NCBI GenBank assembly: GCA_050084985.1
Contig: JBITNC010000001.1
Coordinates: 125,612,001 to 125,676,000, forward strand
Direction of reading: 5' to 3'
Length of the DNA: 64,000 nucleotides
Origin: Nageia nagi
Taxonomy: Eukaryota; Pinophyta
The notes below the pieces were generated by a model. The model was given only the letters and a program-made list of their open reading frames with translations, searched no databases and was not told the origin of the DNA. The translations under genes and the position numbers were made by a program. Of this stretch, positions 10,705-21,956 are shown one piece after another. The first letter of the stretch is position 1; each line of letters opens with the position of its first letter.

Positions 10705-12150
10705 TGCCTAAATGTAATACTTCTTCAAATGCCTAGCATTAATGGGATTCTTGAGAATCTCCCCATCCAATGTAGACAACCTGTAGGCACCTCTACCAAA
10801 TACTTCTGTAATAAGGTATGGTCCCACCCAATTGGGCTCAAACTTTCCCTTAAGCTCATCTTTGGCTGTAGTATTGGAAATATTCTCCTGCAAGACCATA
10901 TCTCCAACCTCAAAATCCTTAGGGAATACTCTCTTGCCATATGATCTCTTAATCCTCTACTGATATGCTCTGAGGTGTTCTAATGCAGTGATTCTCTTTT
11001 CATCTAGTGCTTCAAGTTGATTCACTCTTGCCTCCAAATATTGTGGTTCCTTCATCACATCCTTGAGTGCAATTCTCAATGATGGGATCTTAATCTCAAG
11101 AGGAATAACTGCTTCATCTCCAAACACAAGAGAATATGGGGTGGCACCTATTGCTATCCTTTCACTTGTCCTATATGCCCATAAAGCATAAGGTAATTGC
11201 TCATGCCAATCTCTCCCATTCTTCTTGATATTCTTAGCCAATATCCCTTTGATCATCTTATTTGTAGCCTCTGGTTGCCCATTACCTTGGGGGTAGTAAA
11301 CTAAAGAAAATCTCTGCTCAATCTTCATTTTCTGGCAAAATTCTTTGATATCCTTACCTGTGAAATTAGTCCCATTATCCATAATCAATCTTTGTGGTAC
11401 ACCAAACCTACAAATGATGTATTCCTTGATGAACTTGATCACATGTTTCTGTGTAGCCATTTTTAAAGGGATAGCCTCAACCCATTTTGTATAATATTCT
11501 GTAGCAACTAAGATAAACTTATGCCCCTCATTGGATGGTGGGTTAATAACTCCCATGAAATCCATAGCCCACATAGAGAAAGGCCATGGTGATGTAACAT
11601 AATTCAATTCCTGAGTTGGCGTAAGCTCAAGGTGTGCATGCCTTTGACATTGTTCACATTTCTTAACATGCTCAAAGCAGTCATGCTCCATGGTAAACCA
11701 CCAATAACCCATCCTGATCATCTTGCCAAAAACTGATCTCCCATTAAAATGCCCTCCACATGCCCCCCCATGGGCATGTTCTAATATTGTTGCAATTTCC
11801 TCAGTAAGAAGGCACCTTAAAAGAATACCATTAAATGACCTTTTGTAAAGCACATTATCAATGATAACATACCTAGTTGCAAGCCTCTTGATTCTAATTT
11901 GCTCTCGCTTATCAAAAGTAGTATTAATAAAATCATCCTTCAAATATCTATAGATATGTTGGTACCACGGACTCTCCTCATACCCAACTCTTTGAATCAC
12001 ACATATTTCACTTTCTTCAATAGTGGATGAAGTTTCTAAGTTTCTGATGGTGAAGCTAGCTTCTTTGTTCTCAACTTCTAATGGTATAAGCGATGTCACG
12101 CTTGCCATTGCGTCTGCCAGTCTGTTGCTACTCCTTGGAACACTTTCCAA
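10705..12150 (-). pseudogene. Gypsy-T integrase (almost intact)
   Basis: A 397-codon open frame (10,957-12,150) begins inside the tail of the second RNase H (SSNRLADAMA), then carries a complete integrase. The zinc-binding H2C2 site is His125/His134 and Cys165/Cys168. The catalytic core has Asp197 (WAMDFMG), Asp258 (IMDNGTNF) and Glu294 (GNGQPEATNK), giving the canonical D,D-35-E spacing. A TAG at about 10,957 interrupts the frame, and the C-terminal domain continues at 10,708-10,899 (GKFEPNWVGPY, ending HLKKYYI). Family known: the enzyme inserts element DNA into chromosomes from a cytoplasmic-to-nuclear particle. All catalytic residues survive; one stop is the visible defect. Confidence 0.9.
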
Positions 12151-13125
12151 TTGATATCCTTTGAAATGTGTGAGTAACTTGATAACATAATCCCTATAAG
12201 GGATAAGCTTTTCATCCTTAGTCTTGTAAACCTCGTTGACCTATTTGACTATTAGTTGTGAATCTCCATAAATATGTATTCGTGAAATACCAATTTCTAT
12301 AGCTACCTTCAAGCCCAATATAAGAGCTTCATATTCTGCCATATTGTTAGTGCATTCGAATGACAATTTGTAGGACATAGGAATGATGTCATTCTATGGG
12401 GATATTAACACAATTCCTGCTCCTGACCCATGCATACACTTGGACCCATCAAAGTATAACTTCCAGGGTTCAGATTCATTTGAAAACGGAGCATCGGTGG
12501 TCCTATCATGGTCATAAATAGACCGTGAGTGGTCCTTTTCTGTAACCTCTGCTATATCTGTTAACGCACATTCATCCTTGAATTCTTCTCTAAGCTCTGT
12601 ATTATCCCCTGTGGGGAATTCTACCATAAAATCTACGATTTCCTGTCCCTTAATTGATTTTTGCTTGACAAATCTGAGATCAAATTCTTGAAGTAACATG
12701 ACCCATTTTGCTGCTCTTCCGTTAAGGCAAGGCTTTGACATTAAGTACCTCAATGGATCTGCCTATGTAAGCACATGTGTAATGCTATTGATTAGGTAAT
12801 ACCGCAACTTTTTAGTAGCAAACACCACACATTGACATAACTTCTCAATAGGAGTGTATCTAGTCTTATAATCTTTCAATGTCCTGCTGACAAAATAGAT
12901 AGCCCTCTCTTTACCATCCTCCTCCTTCTTAGCAAGCATTACTCCGAATGCATGTTTTGTAGCTGAGACATAAAGCCAAAGGGGTTCTCCATGCCTATAT
13001 GGAGCTAACACTGGCAGGTGCGACATATATTCTTTTATCTTATCAAATGACTCCTGACATTTATTATCCCATTTGAACTCAACATCTTTTTTAAGTAGAT
13101 GAGACATAGGAGCTATCTTATCCAT
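12151..13125 (-). pseudogene. Gypsy-T RNase H plus archaeal-type RNase H
   Basis: Reading leftward, 13,125-12,763 encodes the element's own RNase H and connection (LLKKDVEFKWDNKCQESF, LWLYVSATKHAFG, YFVSRTLKDYKTRYTPIEK). A stop follows, then 12,753-12,394 (RYLMSKPCLNGRAAKW) leads into the second, archaeal-type RNase H: WKLYFDGSKCMHGSGAG, then after another stop TNNMAEYEALILGLK, IHIYGDSQLIVKQV and finally SSNRLADAMA at 12,120. Asp of YFDG, Glu of AEYEAL, Asp of GDSQL and the terminal Asp are all present. These remove the RNA strand after reverse transcription. The pair of RNase H domains in this order places Gypsy-T in the Tat clade. Confidence 0.88.
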
Positions 13126-13850
13126 TAATTGGCATATAAATCTCCTAATGGCCTGTATTTTACCTTGTAAGCTCCTTGATTACTTGAGATTCATTGGAGG
13201 TGCCATTTCTATAATGGCTTTTATCTTTTTGGGATCCACTTCCACACCTCTTCTTGAGACAATATGCCCCAAGAGTTTTCCTGATGACACACCAAATACA
13301 CACTTCTGTGGCTTAACTCTTAACTTGTACTATCTCATCCTCTCAAATGCTGCTTTCAGATCTTGAACATGATCCTCTTTGTTCTTAGATTTAATCAAAA
13401 TGTCATCAACATATACCTCAACTGTCTTATGAATAAAATCATGAAACATAGCCATCATGGCTCTTTGGTATGTAGCTCCCGCATTCTTGAGACCAAACGG
13501 CATTACCTTGTAGCAAAAGTTGCCCAAGGTGTTCTAAAGGCTATTTTATGTTGATCACTCTCTTTGATTTTAATCTGATTATATCCCGAAAAGCCATCCA
13601 TAAATGACAACATTTCATATCCTGCTAAACTTTCAATGATCATATCTATGTTAGGCAATGAGAAATCATCTTTTGGACAAACTTTGTTGAGATCCCTAAA
13701 GTTGGTACACACTCTAATTTCACCTGTAGGCTTCTTAACTAGGACTACATTAGCCATCCATTCTAAGTAGTCAATGGATCTTATAAATCTGACTTCTAGC
13801 AATTTTTCTATTTCCTTCTTCACGAGCAATGAAACCTAAAAAGGCATTTT
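13126..13850 (-). pseudogene. Gypsy-T reverse transcriptase
   Basis: 13,829-13,503 encodes the fingers and palm (EIEKLLEVRFIRSIDYLEW, VCTNFRDLNKVCPKDDFSLP, FMDGFSGYNQI). A frameshift near 13,525 leads to 13,527-13,330 with GNFCYKVMPFGLKNAGATYQ and the catalytic YVDD (VEVYVDDILIKSKN). The thumb follows in another frame (QKCVFGVSSGKLLGHIVS). The polymerase copies element RNA into DNA. The active-site aspartates are kept; one frameshift and a few stops inactivate it. Confidence 0.9.
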
Positions 13851-14503
13851 TTGTGGCTTTTGTTTTACTGGAATTGCCCCTTTTTTGACCACCAGGTTAT
13901 GAACCACAAAGTTCTCATCTAACCCTGGCATATCCTTGTAAGACCATGCAAATAACTCAGAATAATCTTAAAAAGATTGAACTAATTCACTCTGCAATGG
14001 TGCCTCAAGAAGCTTACCCATTTTTAGTATTCATGGTGTCTCTTGAGAGCTGATATTAACTTCTTCAATTTCTTCATTTAACCAGGTAACTTCAGCTTTT
14101 GATGACAAAGGGAATGGTAACTCTCCCAATCCCTCAATCTTATCATCTCTAGATTCCTCGAAACAAGCATGTATATTTGGACAATGTGTTTGAATTCTTA
14201 TTTCATGCCTTATTGGATATTCTATTCTAGCACCTAATGTTTCTAAAAGGCATCATCATTCTAAAATAAATCTATAGTGTGTATAGCATCTTCCTCATCA
14301 ATCTCGCAATCAATAACATAATAATTGCTTACCCATTCATCGATCTGCACTGTTCTTGAGATTTCGTCCTGACAAACGTTATCACCACCTTGACAAGGAA
14401 TTATACTCAACTAATTTTTCTCCATTTCTTTCTTGGAAAAAGATCACCGACGGTCCTCTTTCTTTGAAAAGAAATGTGGGCATTCTTCTTCCTTACCTTG
14501 TTG

Positions 14504-15853
14504 CTATTCATTGAAGTTTTCATCCCGACTAATTTCATTGATGTTCATGATAATGTATGAACCAATCCTGATATCCATCATGTTAATTTTATGTAATGCT
14601 TTCCTATAAATCCGATCATTCCTATCTTGAAGGGTTTCATCTTCTGCATCACATGGAACAAATCTCTCCGGGAGGACAAGGTTACACTGCTTAGCCATCT
14701 GTTCATCTGCCTCAACCTTATAGACATTCCCCTCAAAGTAGAATTTAAAACACCTATGTAATGTTGATGCCACTCCCTCCATATCATCTATCCAAGGTCT
14801 TCCAAGGATAAAGTTAAATGAAGGCTTTCCTTCCGTGATATAAAACAAAGTATCAAGCACTTTATTACCAACCTTAATTGGTAGTGTAATAGTTCTTGCA
14901 CATTTTCTAGGTATACCATCAAATCCTTTGATTCTCATGGTAGTTTCTTCCCTTGGAGGTAGCACATCTGGATCGAATTGCTCCAACAAGTGAGTGGTAG
15001 CAATATTTAGGGCTACCCCTCCATCTATCAATGACCTCTTAACTATCACTCCAAAGGCCTCTACCTCAATGAACAAAGGTGGATGAAGCTTAGTGACATC
15101 CTTACTAGGCTTCTCGTTAGGGTTAAATGCAATAACTTCCCCTTTACCCCAAATCTTAGCCTTTTCTGCAAAAGTAGCAACAAAAATATTTTGATCTATC
15201 TGACTATTCCTAAAAATTTGATTCATCATCTCCCTATGAGGTGCTAAAATTTGAAGTAACTCAAAAAGATTAACCTTAGCTGGTGTGCTTTTTAATTGCT
15301 CAATTAAATCAAAACTTCTAGGATCTTTTGGTAACTCCCTCTCGCAGGTAACTGGATCAACCATTTCCCTAGCTTTCCCTCTTGTGAGTGCCACACAAAC
15401 ATCTTCATGGAAAATCACATTGACATGTTGCTCTACCTCCATATCCTGGACCTTTACTAGACACACATAGAATCCATCTTCTATGAGTTTCTGTACCCTA
15501 TCCCTAAGGCTTACATACCCATTAGTAGCATGGCCCTTAGTTTGATGGTACTCGCAATACCTGTCTTCAATATACCAAGTGGGTCTTTCTGCTGTAGGAT
15601 CTTCTTCCTGCTTAGGTAAGGGTTGTAACATCCCTTTCGCCACAAGGTCTTTTAAGATATACCTCGGAGGTATGGGAAATCTCACAAATTTCCTCTCTTT
15701 CATCTCACTTGTCTTCTCAACCACATGGATAGTTTTCTCTTTCTTTGGCAATTGTGGTCTCTTATCCTTTGCTTTTGTCTTATCACTATTGCCATACTTT
15801 ACAAGCCCTAGCTTCATAAGGACTTTTTCTTTCTCTAACAGTTTATATGTCAT
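14504..15853 (-). pseudogene. Gypsy-T gag C-terminus and protease (449-codon open frame)
   Basis: The frame opens with a Lys-rich segment, then RPTWYIEDRYCEYHQTKGH (about residues 95-115), a CCHC-type gag knuckle that is incomplete: C-x2-H...H with no final Cys. A protease follows (about residues 265-370): VKRSLIDGGVALNIATTHLL with DGG at the active site, MRIKGFDG in the flap region and FNFILGRPWI near the end. Plant Tat proteases vary at the third active-site position, so DGG need not mean inactivity. It lies between gag (right) and reverse transcriptase (left) in one polyprotein. The frame stays open over 449 codons, which fits recent insertion. Confidence 0.82.
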
Positions 15854-16574
15854 ATCAGAAAATGTAAGATGTGTATAATTGATAACATATGATTGAAGGG
15901 CAATATAACAGCTTCTTTAAAAATTTTATTTATCTCTTTTTCCATTAATCTGGTCTTCACTTGCTGCCATGTCTTCTTAAACCTTACAACAAATTTGTCT
16001 AATTGCTCATCACTATCCTGCTTGATAGCAATAAATCTGATAGCATAACCTCCTTCTTGATGTTGTGCTTATATTACTCCAGAAACAAATTACTGAATTC
16101 TTCAAATGATGTGATGGACCCTTCAGGTAAGGCATAAAACCATTCTCAAGCCTCTCCTTCCAAGCTCTGGGGGAAGAATTTAGCTTGCAATCTTTGGTCT
16201 GTACCAATTTTGAGTTCACACTCATCCTTGAATCCTTGTATATGTCTTCTTGGATCTCCTTCACCATTGAACTTACTGAATTTTGGCTCTTTGTAGTCAG
16301 ATGGTGGCATGTGCCTACGAATTTCATCACATAAAGGACTATCAAATTCGAAAGAATCATTAGGTGGAACTGATCTCCTTGCCAATCTATCTATCTGCCT
16401 CTGCATACCTTCCATAGTAGCCTGAAAATTACTATTGTCACCCTCAGCGCTATTTTGCATTCCTCCAGATCCCTCCAGATCATCATGTCTGATTTCTACC
16501 AATAATTCATCCAAATCTCTTTTTGAAAGACTACGCAAGAATAACTTAAGCTGCTCCATAACTAAAACACTCAC
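15854..16574 (-). pseudogene. Gypsy-T gag, N-terminal part
   Basis: An open frame from an ATG at 16,574 (or the Met six codons in, MEQLKLFLRSL) carries a helical N-terminal region, then EPKFSKFNGEGDPRRHIQGF, the typical start of a gypsy capsid (retrotransposon gag) domain, ending at 16,146. The capsid continues in frame after a stop (EWFYALPEGSITSFEEFSNLF) to about 15,900 with more stops before the next open frame at 15,853. It forms the particle that packages element RNA. It starts 76 bases inside the 5' LTR border. Confidence 0.82.
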
Positions 16575-16631
16575 AAAATAGATGTTAGTCTTAACTAAAA
16601 CCTTTAGGGTTTTAGTATAATGATGTGCACT

Positions 16632-16650
16632 TCACGTCGGGTTCACCAAA
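16632..16650 (-). other. Gypsy-T primer-binding site
   Basis: The minus strand reads TTTGGTGAACCCGACGTGA directly after the 5' LTR end, matching the TGGTGGACCCGACGTGA type of plant gypsy primer sites. Confidence 0.8.
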
Positions 16651-17510
16651 TGTTTACAAATAAAATTGAGCGTGCAAATAAGTAGATAAAAAAATATCTA
16701 CAAACTCAATATTATCTGTATTTGAGCTACGAATAGCAATTTATTCTAGATAACAATAAACAAAATAACCAATTCAGAAGTGTAATTGTACCAACCAAGA
16801 CTGTAATTTGTGTACTTACCTCATGAAATGTACCCGATAACGAAAGATGTAGATATTGGCAATGTACTGATGATGAGCTACCTTTCCAACAATGTCGTGA
16901 CCTACAAGGATGCAAAAAGAGGACCACGGGCGGTCTATTTCAATGATATAAGAGCACCAGCAGTGTTCTTCTGTTCACAAAGGAGCATCGGTAGCCTTTG
17001 TTTGATAGTTTTGACCTCTTGATTAAGTCTAGAACTTCAATATAGATGTCTCAGATAGCAGTATGATAGCAGAATAGATCATAGATGTCAGAATAGCTCG
17101 CGTAAGGAAGCACACAAACCACAGCCTTGTAGGCAGTACCAAGAGATACCTTAAGGGGTAGCCACTTACAAGACCATACGGGGATCATGTGTATCCTTGT
17201 TATTGTGGACTTACTATTAGATCTCTTATTTATATAGATAATAGATAATAGATAATATCACCCATGGGTCAGCGTGCATCCATATAAATAAGGCTAATTC
17301 ACAAGATTCAAGATAAACACACCAATAAACAAGATAATCCATGTAATATTCAAGATAACCCATGCAATATTCAAGATAATCATTATAAAATTCATATTCA
17401 AGACAAACATTGACATTATCACTTTAATACATTCAAGACATATATTTAGGCCAAGCATATCTCATTAATTTATTGATTTAAAAACATAAATTCATTTTTA
17501 TGTGTTAATA
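16651..17510 (-). repeat. Gypsy-T 5' LTR
   Basis: This 860-bp LTR matches 8473-9305. It contains a short direct duplication (ATTCAAGATAA-CC/TC-CATG, near 17,332-17,385) absent from the 3' LTR, and an inverted GACC-N6-GGTC motif at 16,922-16,935. Confidence 0.92.
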
Positions 17511-17515
17511 ATATT
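17511..17515. repeat. Right target-site duplication of Gypsy-T
   Basis: ATATT, identical to 8468-8472. Confidence 0.9.
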
Positions 17516-18119
17516 TGTGAAGTAAAAAAAATCTAGTTTGAGGCTTACTATTTTACCAAATACAATCATTAACCATAATCAATTTCAATGTATGTGAAAT
17601 AGTCATCCAACTAGAAGTCATGAAGAGTTTCCAAGAGCTTGCATACCTGAAGTAAGTAACCTACAATCTCAAAAGAAAGTGGTTCAAATAACAAGATCAG
17701 TTAGATGCAACATATTCATATCAACTAAGATAGATGAATCATACAAATTCCATCATGAACTGATCAATGGTTCACTATAAGTTATCATAAAGATGCCAAG
17801 CCAAAACTCATAGTCATCTGTTGTATATAAAATATATATTGATTATCATTACAAAATAGATCATGCATATAAGATTTCCTCACATATAGATAACTAAATA
17901 GTGCCAAAAGACACATAAGAGTTCCTCACACATGGGTAACTGAATAGTGCTAGATTAGCCAATCTTTTTGTTTTAAAAATTTGTACAATAAGTTCTTCAT
18001 ACAGAGTGAACTTACCATGATGGTGTACAACAAAATCAATATTATACAACATAAAATCCTCTTAAATATGAATTTATCATTACAAACATGAATTCAATAT
18101 AAAAATTCAAATTTCACTT
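17516..18119 (-). other. Copia-B 3' untranslated region, right part
   Basis: This non-coding stretch lies between the end of Copia-B pol and Gypsy-T. Together with 8374-8467 it made up the element's pre-LTR region of about 700 bp. I see no gene in it. Confidence 0.6.
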
Positions 18120-19510
18120 CCCCTTAAGGTCAACTTCACCAACCCAATAGCTTCCCTAGGCTTATAGAATTAAGCTTTCAAGAGGTGCTTGGTGAATAAA
18201 TTAGCAAAGTTCAAAGTGGATGGATAATACTCCAGGTGTATGGTGCCATCAAGAATCTTCTCCTGATAAAATGTGCCTAGATTTTGATATATTTTGTTAT
18301 TTCATAGAACACAAGATTCTTAGCCAAAGAGATGATCAATTGATTATCTAAAGAAATCAAAGATAATCCACCTTGATCATACCCAATTTCTTTCAAAATA
18401 TGCCTTAGCCAAATAGATTTTTAGGTTACAATAGGCATGGCATGGTATTCAGCTTCTATTGTGGAAAGAAAAATAGTAGGCTACTTCTTGGAAGCCTAAG
18501 AGATAGCATATAAATCAATGCTAAATACATACATAGAGGTTGATTTTTTATCATCTCTATCTCCTCCATAGTTAGAATATGAGAATACAAAGAGGATAAA
18601 TGAGGGCAACATAGAATACTTGAGAGCAAGATCTTTAGTCCTTACAACATATCTCAAGATTTGTTTAACAACATTAAGGTGCTCAACATATGATTTTTGC
18701 ATGAGTCATGCCATCAGATTCATTTAAAAGGTAATATTTGGCCTAAAAATAGTTAAATACAAAAGACTACCAATTAATTATCTGCAAGCTATAGCATCAA
18801 CTAACTGAGAGTTGAAGATTAGAGAAATAATGATTTCAAGAGAAATTAGAATCATAGCATATCTACACTCATCCATTCCAAACTTCTACAAAATGTTTAA
18901 TATATACTTAGATTGACTAAGATAAGTATAATCCTTGTATTGATACACTTACATTCTAAAATAATAGTGTAAGATACCAAGATCAATCATTTCAAATATT
19001 TCTTTAAGTTTAATTATGCACTCTTGAATAATTTTTTCATTATTCTTAGTTATCAAAATATCATCCACATATAGGATAATCAAGACCATATCTTTTTCCT
19101 GATTGACCACAGATAGATCAATGTCAAAAAAACACTTGGAGAAACCAATGTCTACAAAATACATTGAAATCTTCCTATACTAGGCTCTAGGTGCTTGCTT
19201 AAATCTATATAATAACTTATTTAGCTTGCACATAAAAGACTTTTTGCCTTCCATAATGAACCCTTCTAGTTGATTCATGAAGATTTTCACATCTATGTCA
19301 CCATTACAAAATGCACTCTTAATTTTAAGTTCAAAAAACTTTCCATCCTTGAGCTATAGAAAGAGCAAAGATAATTCTCATAGTAGGCATCTTTTCTATA
19401 GGAGCAAAGGTTTTCTCATAATGTACACCATATTTTTGAATAAAAATTTTGGCTACTAACCTTACCTTGTATTTCTCAATATCCCCAATAGAATTTAAGG
19501 GTAGAATTAT
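18120..19510 (-). pseudogene. Copia-B reverse transcriptase and RNase H
   Basis: Reading leftward from 19,510: the copia polymerase start (IEKYKVRLVAKIFIQKYGV, YEKTFAPIEKMPTMR), the catalytic ILYVDDILIT near 19,075, then NVVKQILRYVVRTKD and the RNase H region, ending KPREAIGLVKLTLR near 18,125. Stops and shifts are scattered along it. It copies element RNA into DNA and degrades the template. Upstream, the sequence jumps directly from the start of the protease domain to here, so the intervening integrase is missing. Confidence 0.85.
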
Positions 19511-20595
19511 CACCTATCACAATCATATCTTTTTTATACTTGTGAATGTTCTCAAACTTTTTTTTTTCAAAGCATAGGTGATTAGTGCGACTAGAATCAA
19601 TAATCTAATAAGATAAAAAAATGTGAGATATGGAGTAGAGTACCATAGCAAAATTAGCTTAAATATTCTTCTTTCCTTTGAAATTATTTACATTTCTATT
19701 AACTTTATTATTTTTCTCTCTTTTGTTTTTATAGAAATCAATTTCTTTGTAACCTTGTATACCACAATAGTTATAATTACCATCAAAATTTTCTTTAGGA
19801 TATGAATTGTTTGCTTTGCCTTTCCCATCTCTTTGCTTGAAGTGGTTGTTGCTACCATTACCTCTTTTCTCATACCTTTTGGAGGAAGAAGGATAAGATT
19901 TTTTTTCATGGTTGAACTTCTTCTTAAAAAGAGTTTTGGTTACTCCAAAAGCAATGTTATTATCTTTAGGAGAAGAAATCAACATCTTTTTATTAAGGGT
20001 TTCCTCATGCTTCAAAAGGAGCCTAAAAAGGTTCTCAAGGGAGAAGAATTTTTTTCATCATCAAACTTTATTTCTATAATCATCACAAAGTTACCAAACT
20101 TTGAAAAAAAGCTTTGGAGAATGATGAAGACCATGAACTCATCATTGATCCAATTGCACCAACAAGTAATAAGTTGGGTCTTTAGGTCAATGATTTTGTT
20201 CAAGTAGATAGCCATATTTTCATCTTTCTCTTGATGATATTGTTGTATCTTTTGGAGAATGGTAAACATTCTTGAAAACTTTGAACTAAGGTAAATTTTC
20301 TTAAGCTTATCCCAAGCTTCCTTTACCAAGGTTGAAGAGGAAATCATCAAGAGCACATCATCTAAAACTGCATAAAAAATCATAGAAATTGCCAACTCAT
20401 TTTTTGTGTTGTAATCCTTTAGTGCATTCTTATTTGTAGGAGGTATAATATTCTCATTCACTATTTGCCATAGCTTCTTTGCCTATAACTCAACTCTCAT
20501 TCAAGGTTCCCAAATCCCAAAGTTAGAACCATCAAAAATATGTTTAGGTTAAAAGAAGTCTCCAATTTGCTATACAAGAATGTGAAAAATAATAT
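19511..20595 (-). pseudogene. Copia-B gag and protease start
   Basis: Gag starts near 20,595 (IFDGSNFGIWEP, then NENIIPPTNKNALKDYNTKNE, LVKEAWDKLKKIY). It is mostly open at 20,461-20,012 and continues through a Lys/Asn-rich tail at 20,015-19,659 to a degraded zinc knuckle (NYCGIQGYKEIDFY: one Cys kept, the others and the His replaced). The protease begins at about 19,615 with IIDSSRTNHLC, where DSG is expected and DSS is found, but stops at IVIGDNST near 19,505 and fuses to reverse transcriptase. Gag makes the particle and protease would mature it. Confidence 0.82.
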
Positions 20596-21067
20596 GTATG
20601 TTGTTTACTAAACAACATTATATGTTAAGTTTTACATATTACATTTAATTAACAAATACATGCTTGATTTGATTCACAAATACAAATATTTTACAACTCA
20701 AATATACATCCCATATACCCAAATGCTTTTGTCATCACCAAGAACTATAGATGTAGAGTGATATTATTGAGGCTTATTTTCTTATTTAAAATTAAGCCTT
20801 AACCTAGATGGAATATAAGAGGAACCCAAGTACTACTAATCCTTAGCTAGTTTTCCTTGGTTAGGATTATACTCTCACAAGGAGTACCTACTATTTTCTA
20901 AGGTTATGATGTATATTGGATAGGGTAAATTATTAATATTGATTAGGTTTCAAGTTATCCTCCTAGGTTATCAGGATAATTCTTGAATAGACATGTGGAC
21001 ATGTGGTATCACTACACACATGACTATCCATCTATTAGAGTTATGTTCAGACCAACAAAGGACTTAG
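20596..21067. other. Unassigned leader segment of Copia-B
   Basis: About 470 bp lie between the Copia-B gag start and the duplicated Gypsy-L gag piece. I find no primer-binding site, gene or repeat in it. The missing primer site next to the 5' LTR is one sign that this end has been rearranged. Confidence 0.5.
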
Positions 21068-21452
21068 GGGCAAGTTAGAAAGCCCAGTTGGACATGGGAC
21101 AAGGAGCTCTAGACAAGTAGATAATTGGAGTTGGGCTTTAGGTAAAAATAAAAAAAAGAAATAAGACCAAAGAAATATTTGCATTCAAGAAATTGAAAAT
21201 ATTGAACCTTTACAAAGCCAACCTAACTATTTTAAAATCTCTACATTGATTCGCACAACACTTATTTATACCTATACTCAAAATATGCAAGGAGATGGAT
21301 CTCTTGGTGGTGGTAACAATGGAGGTCATAATGGTAGTGGTTTTAATTTTCCATCCTCTAGTAGTGGTTTGATAGGTGGTGGCCATGGTGGAGATCTAGA
21401 TGGTAGTGGAAATAGAATCTTTAGTGGTGGAACTATAAGGCCATGGCTAAAT
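21068..21452 (+). repeat. Second copy of Gypsy-L gag (Gly-rich arm)
   Basis: This repeats 7481-7864 with about 7 % differences: GHGTRSSRQVDNWSW, EIENIEPLQSQPNYFK and the Gly/Ser-rich arm ending RPWLN, followed by TAAAT in place of TAAAC. It lies on the internal side of the Copia-B 5' LTR, where a primer-binding site would be expected. With the LTR it forms an 884-bp block that duplicates 7481-8362. Confidence 0.85.
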
Positions 21453-21951
21453 TGAGAGAGTTGCACTATAAACTAAATAACTCTAAACTTCCAAGATCAT
21501 ATTAAAGCTCATAATTCACATCTAACAAATTCAAAAAGCAATCTCACATAGATAACACAAGATGTAAGTGGTTCCTCCAACTAGGAGTACATCCACTAAC
21601 TAGATCTCTCTTAATCTCAAATATGAACTCTCACAATTCTTCTAATCTCATCTCCTAAACACTATCTTATAACATAACTTTACTTTTCAAATTAGTATAT
21701 GATCCAAAGAGGGAGCGTTCTATTTATAGGCCAAAATCCCTCTTTGGATTACCCTTTTACCTAATGTACAAAAGCATGACATGCACATTCTTTTACCCAA
21801 GGGGCATGCTCATGACATGGAGTGTAGGACAAGTAACATTATCATATTCACTTAAATACTTAAGGTATCAAAATGATACCCTAAAGTATTAATGAACTTA
21901 CATAGAATATTATTACAAAACTTTTACAATAATGAATTATACATTCCAACA
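21453..21951 (-). repeat. Copia-B 5' LTR
   Basis: This 499-bp LTR matches 7865-8362. It is flanked on both sides by Gypsy-L gag, the arrangement of a solo LTR, yet it is also the outer boundary of Copia-B. Confidence 0.88.
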
Positions 21952-21956
21952 TAAAC
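21952..21956. repeat. Right target-site duplication of Copia-B
   Basis: TAAAC, identical to 7860-7864. Gypsy-L gag resumes in phase directly after it. Confidence 0.9.

Larger units (their letters stand above)
8473..17510 (-). mobile_element. Gypsy-T: Tat-type Ty3/gypsy retrotransposon, nearly full structure
   Basis: This 9.0-kb minus-strand element has LTRs of 860 bp (16,651-17,510, 5') and 833 bp (8473-9305, 3') with TGTTAACA/TGTTTACA ends, an exact ATATT duplication, a primer-binding site, a polypurine tract and all domains: gag, protease, reverse transcriptase, RNase H, archaeal-type RNase H, integrase. The second RNase H after the first is the mark of the Tat clade. LTRs differ at roughly 6 % of sites by eye. 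It carries the fewest stops of any element here and sits innermost in the nest, so it is the youngest insertion. Its untranslated 3' region holds two tandem-repeat arrays. Confidence 0.92.
7865..21951 (-). mobile_element. Copia-B: Ty1/copia retrotransposon nested in Gypsy-L gag
   Basis: On the minus strand the order is 5' LTR (21,453-21,951), gag, protease start, reverse transcriptase, RNase H, polypurine tract and 3' LTR (7865-8362). LTRs are 498-499 bp, begin TGTTGGAATG and end CTCTCA in element sense, and are flanked by exact TAAAC duplications. Without the nested Gypsy-T it is about 5.0 kb. It lacks most of protease and all of integrase, so it was non-autonomous. Its LTRs differ by about 8 % by eye. 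Next to the 5' LTR, on the internal side, sits an unexpected copy of Gypsy-L gag (21,068-21,452), so the element or locus has been rearranged. Confidence 0.85.

Noticed and set aside
21246-21455. Gly-rich 69-codon plus-strand frame as a small separate gene
   Set aside because: It is the duplicated Gly/Ser-rich arm of Gypsy-L gag; the same sequence continues into capsid at 21,957 in the main copy.
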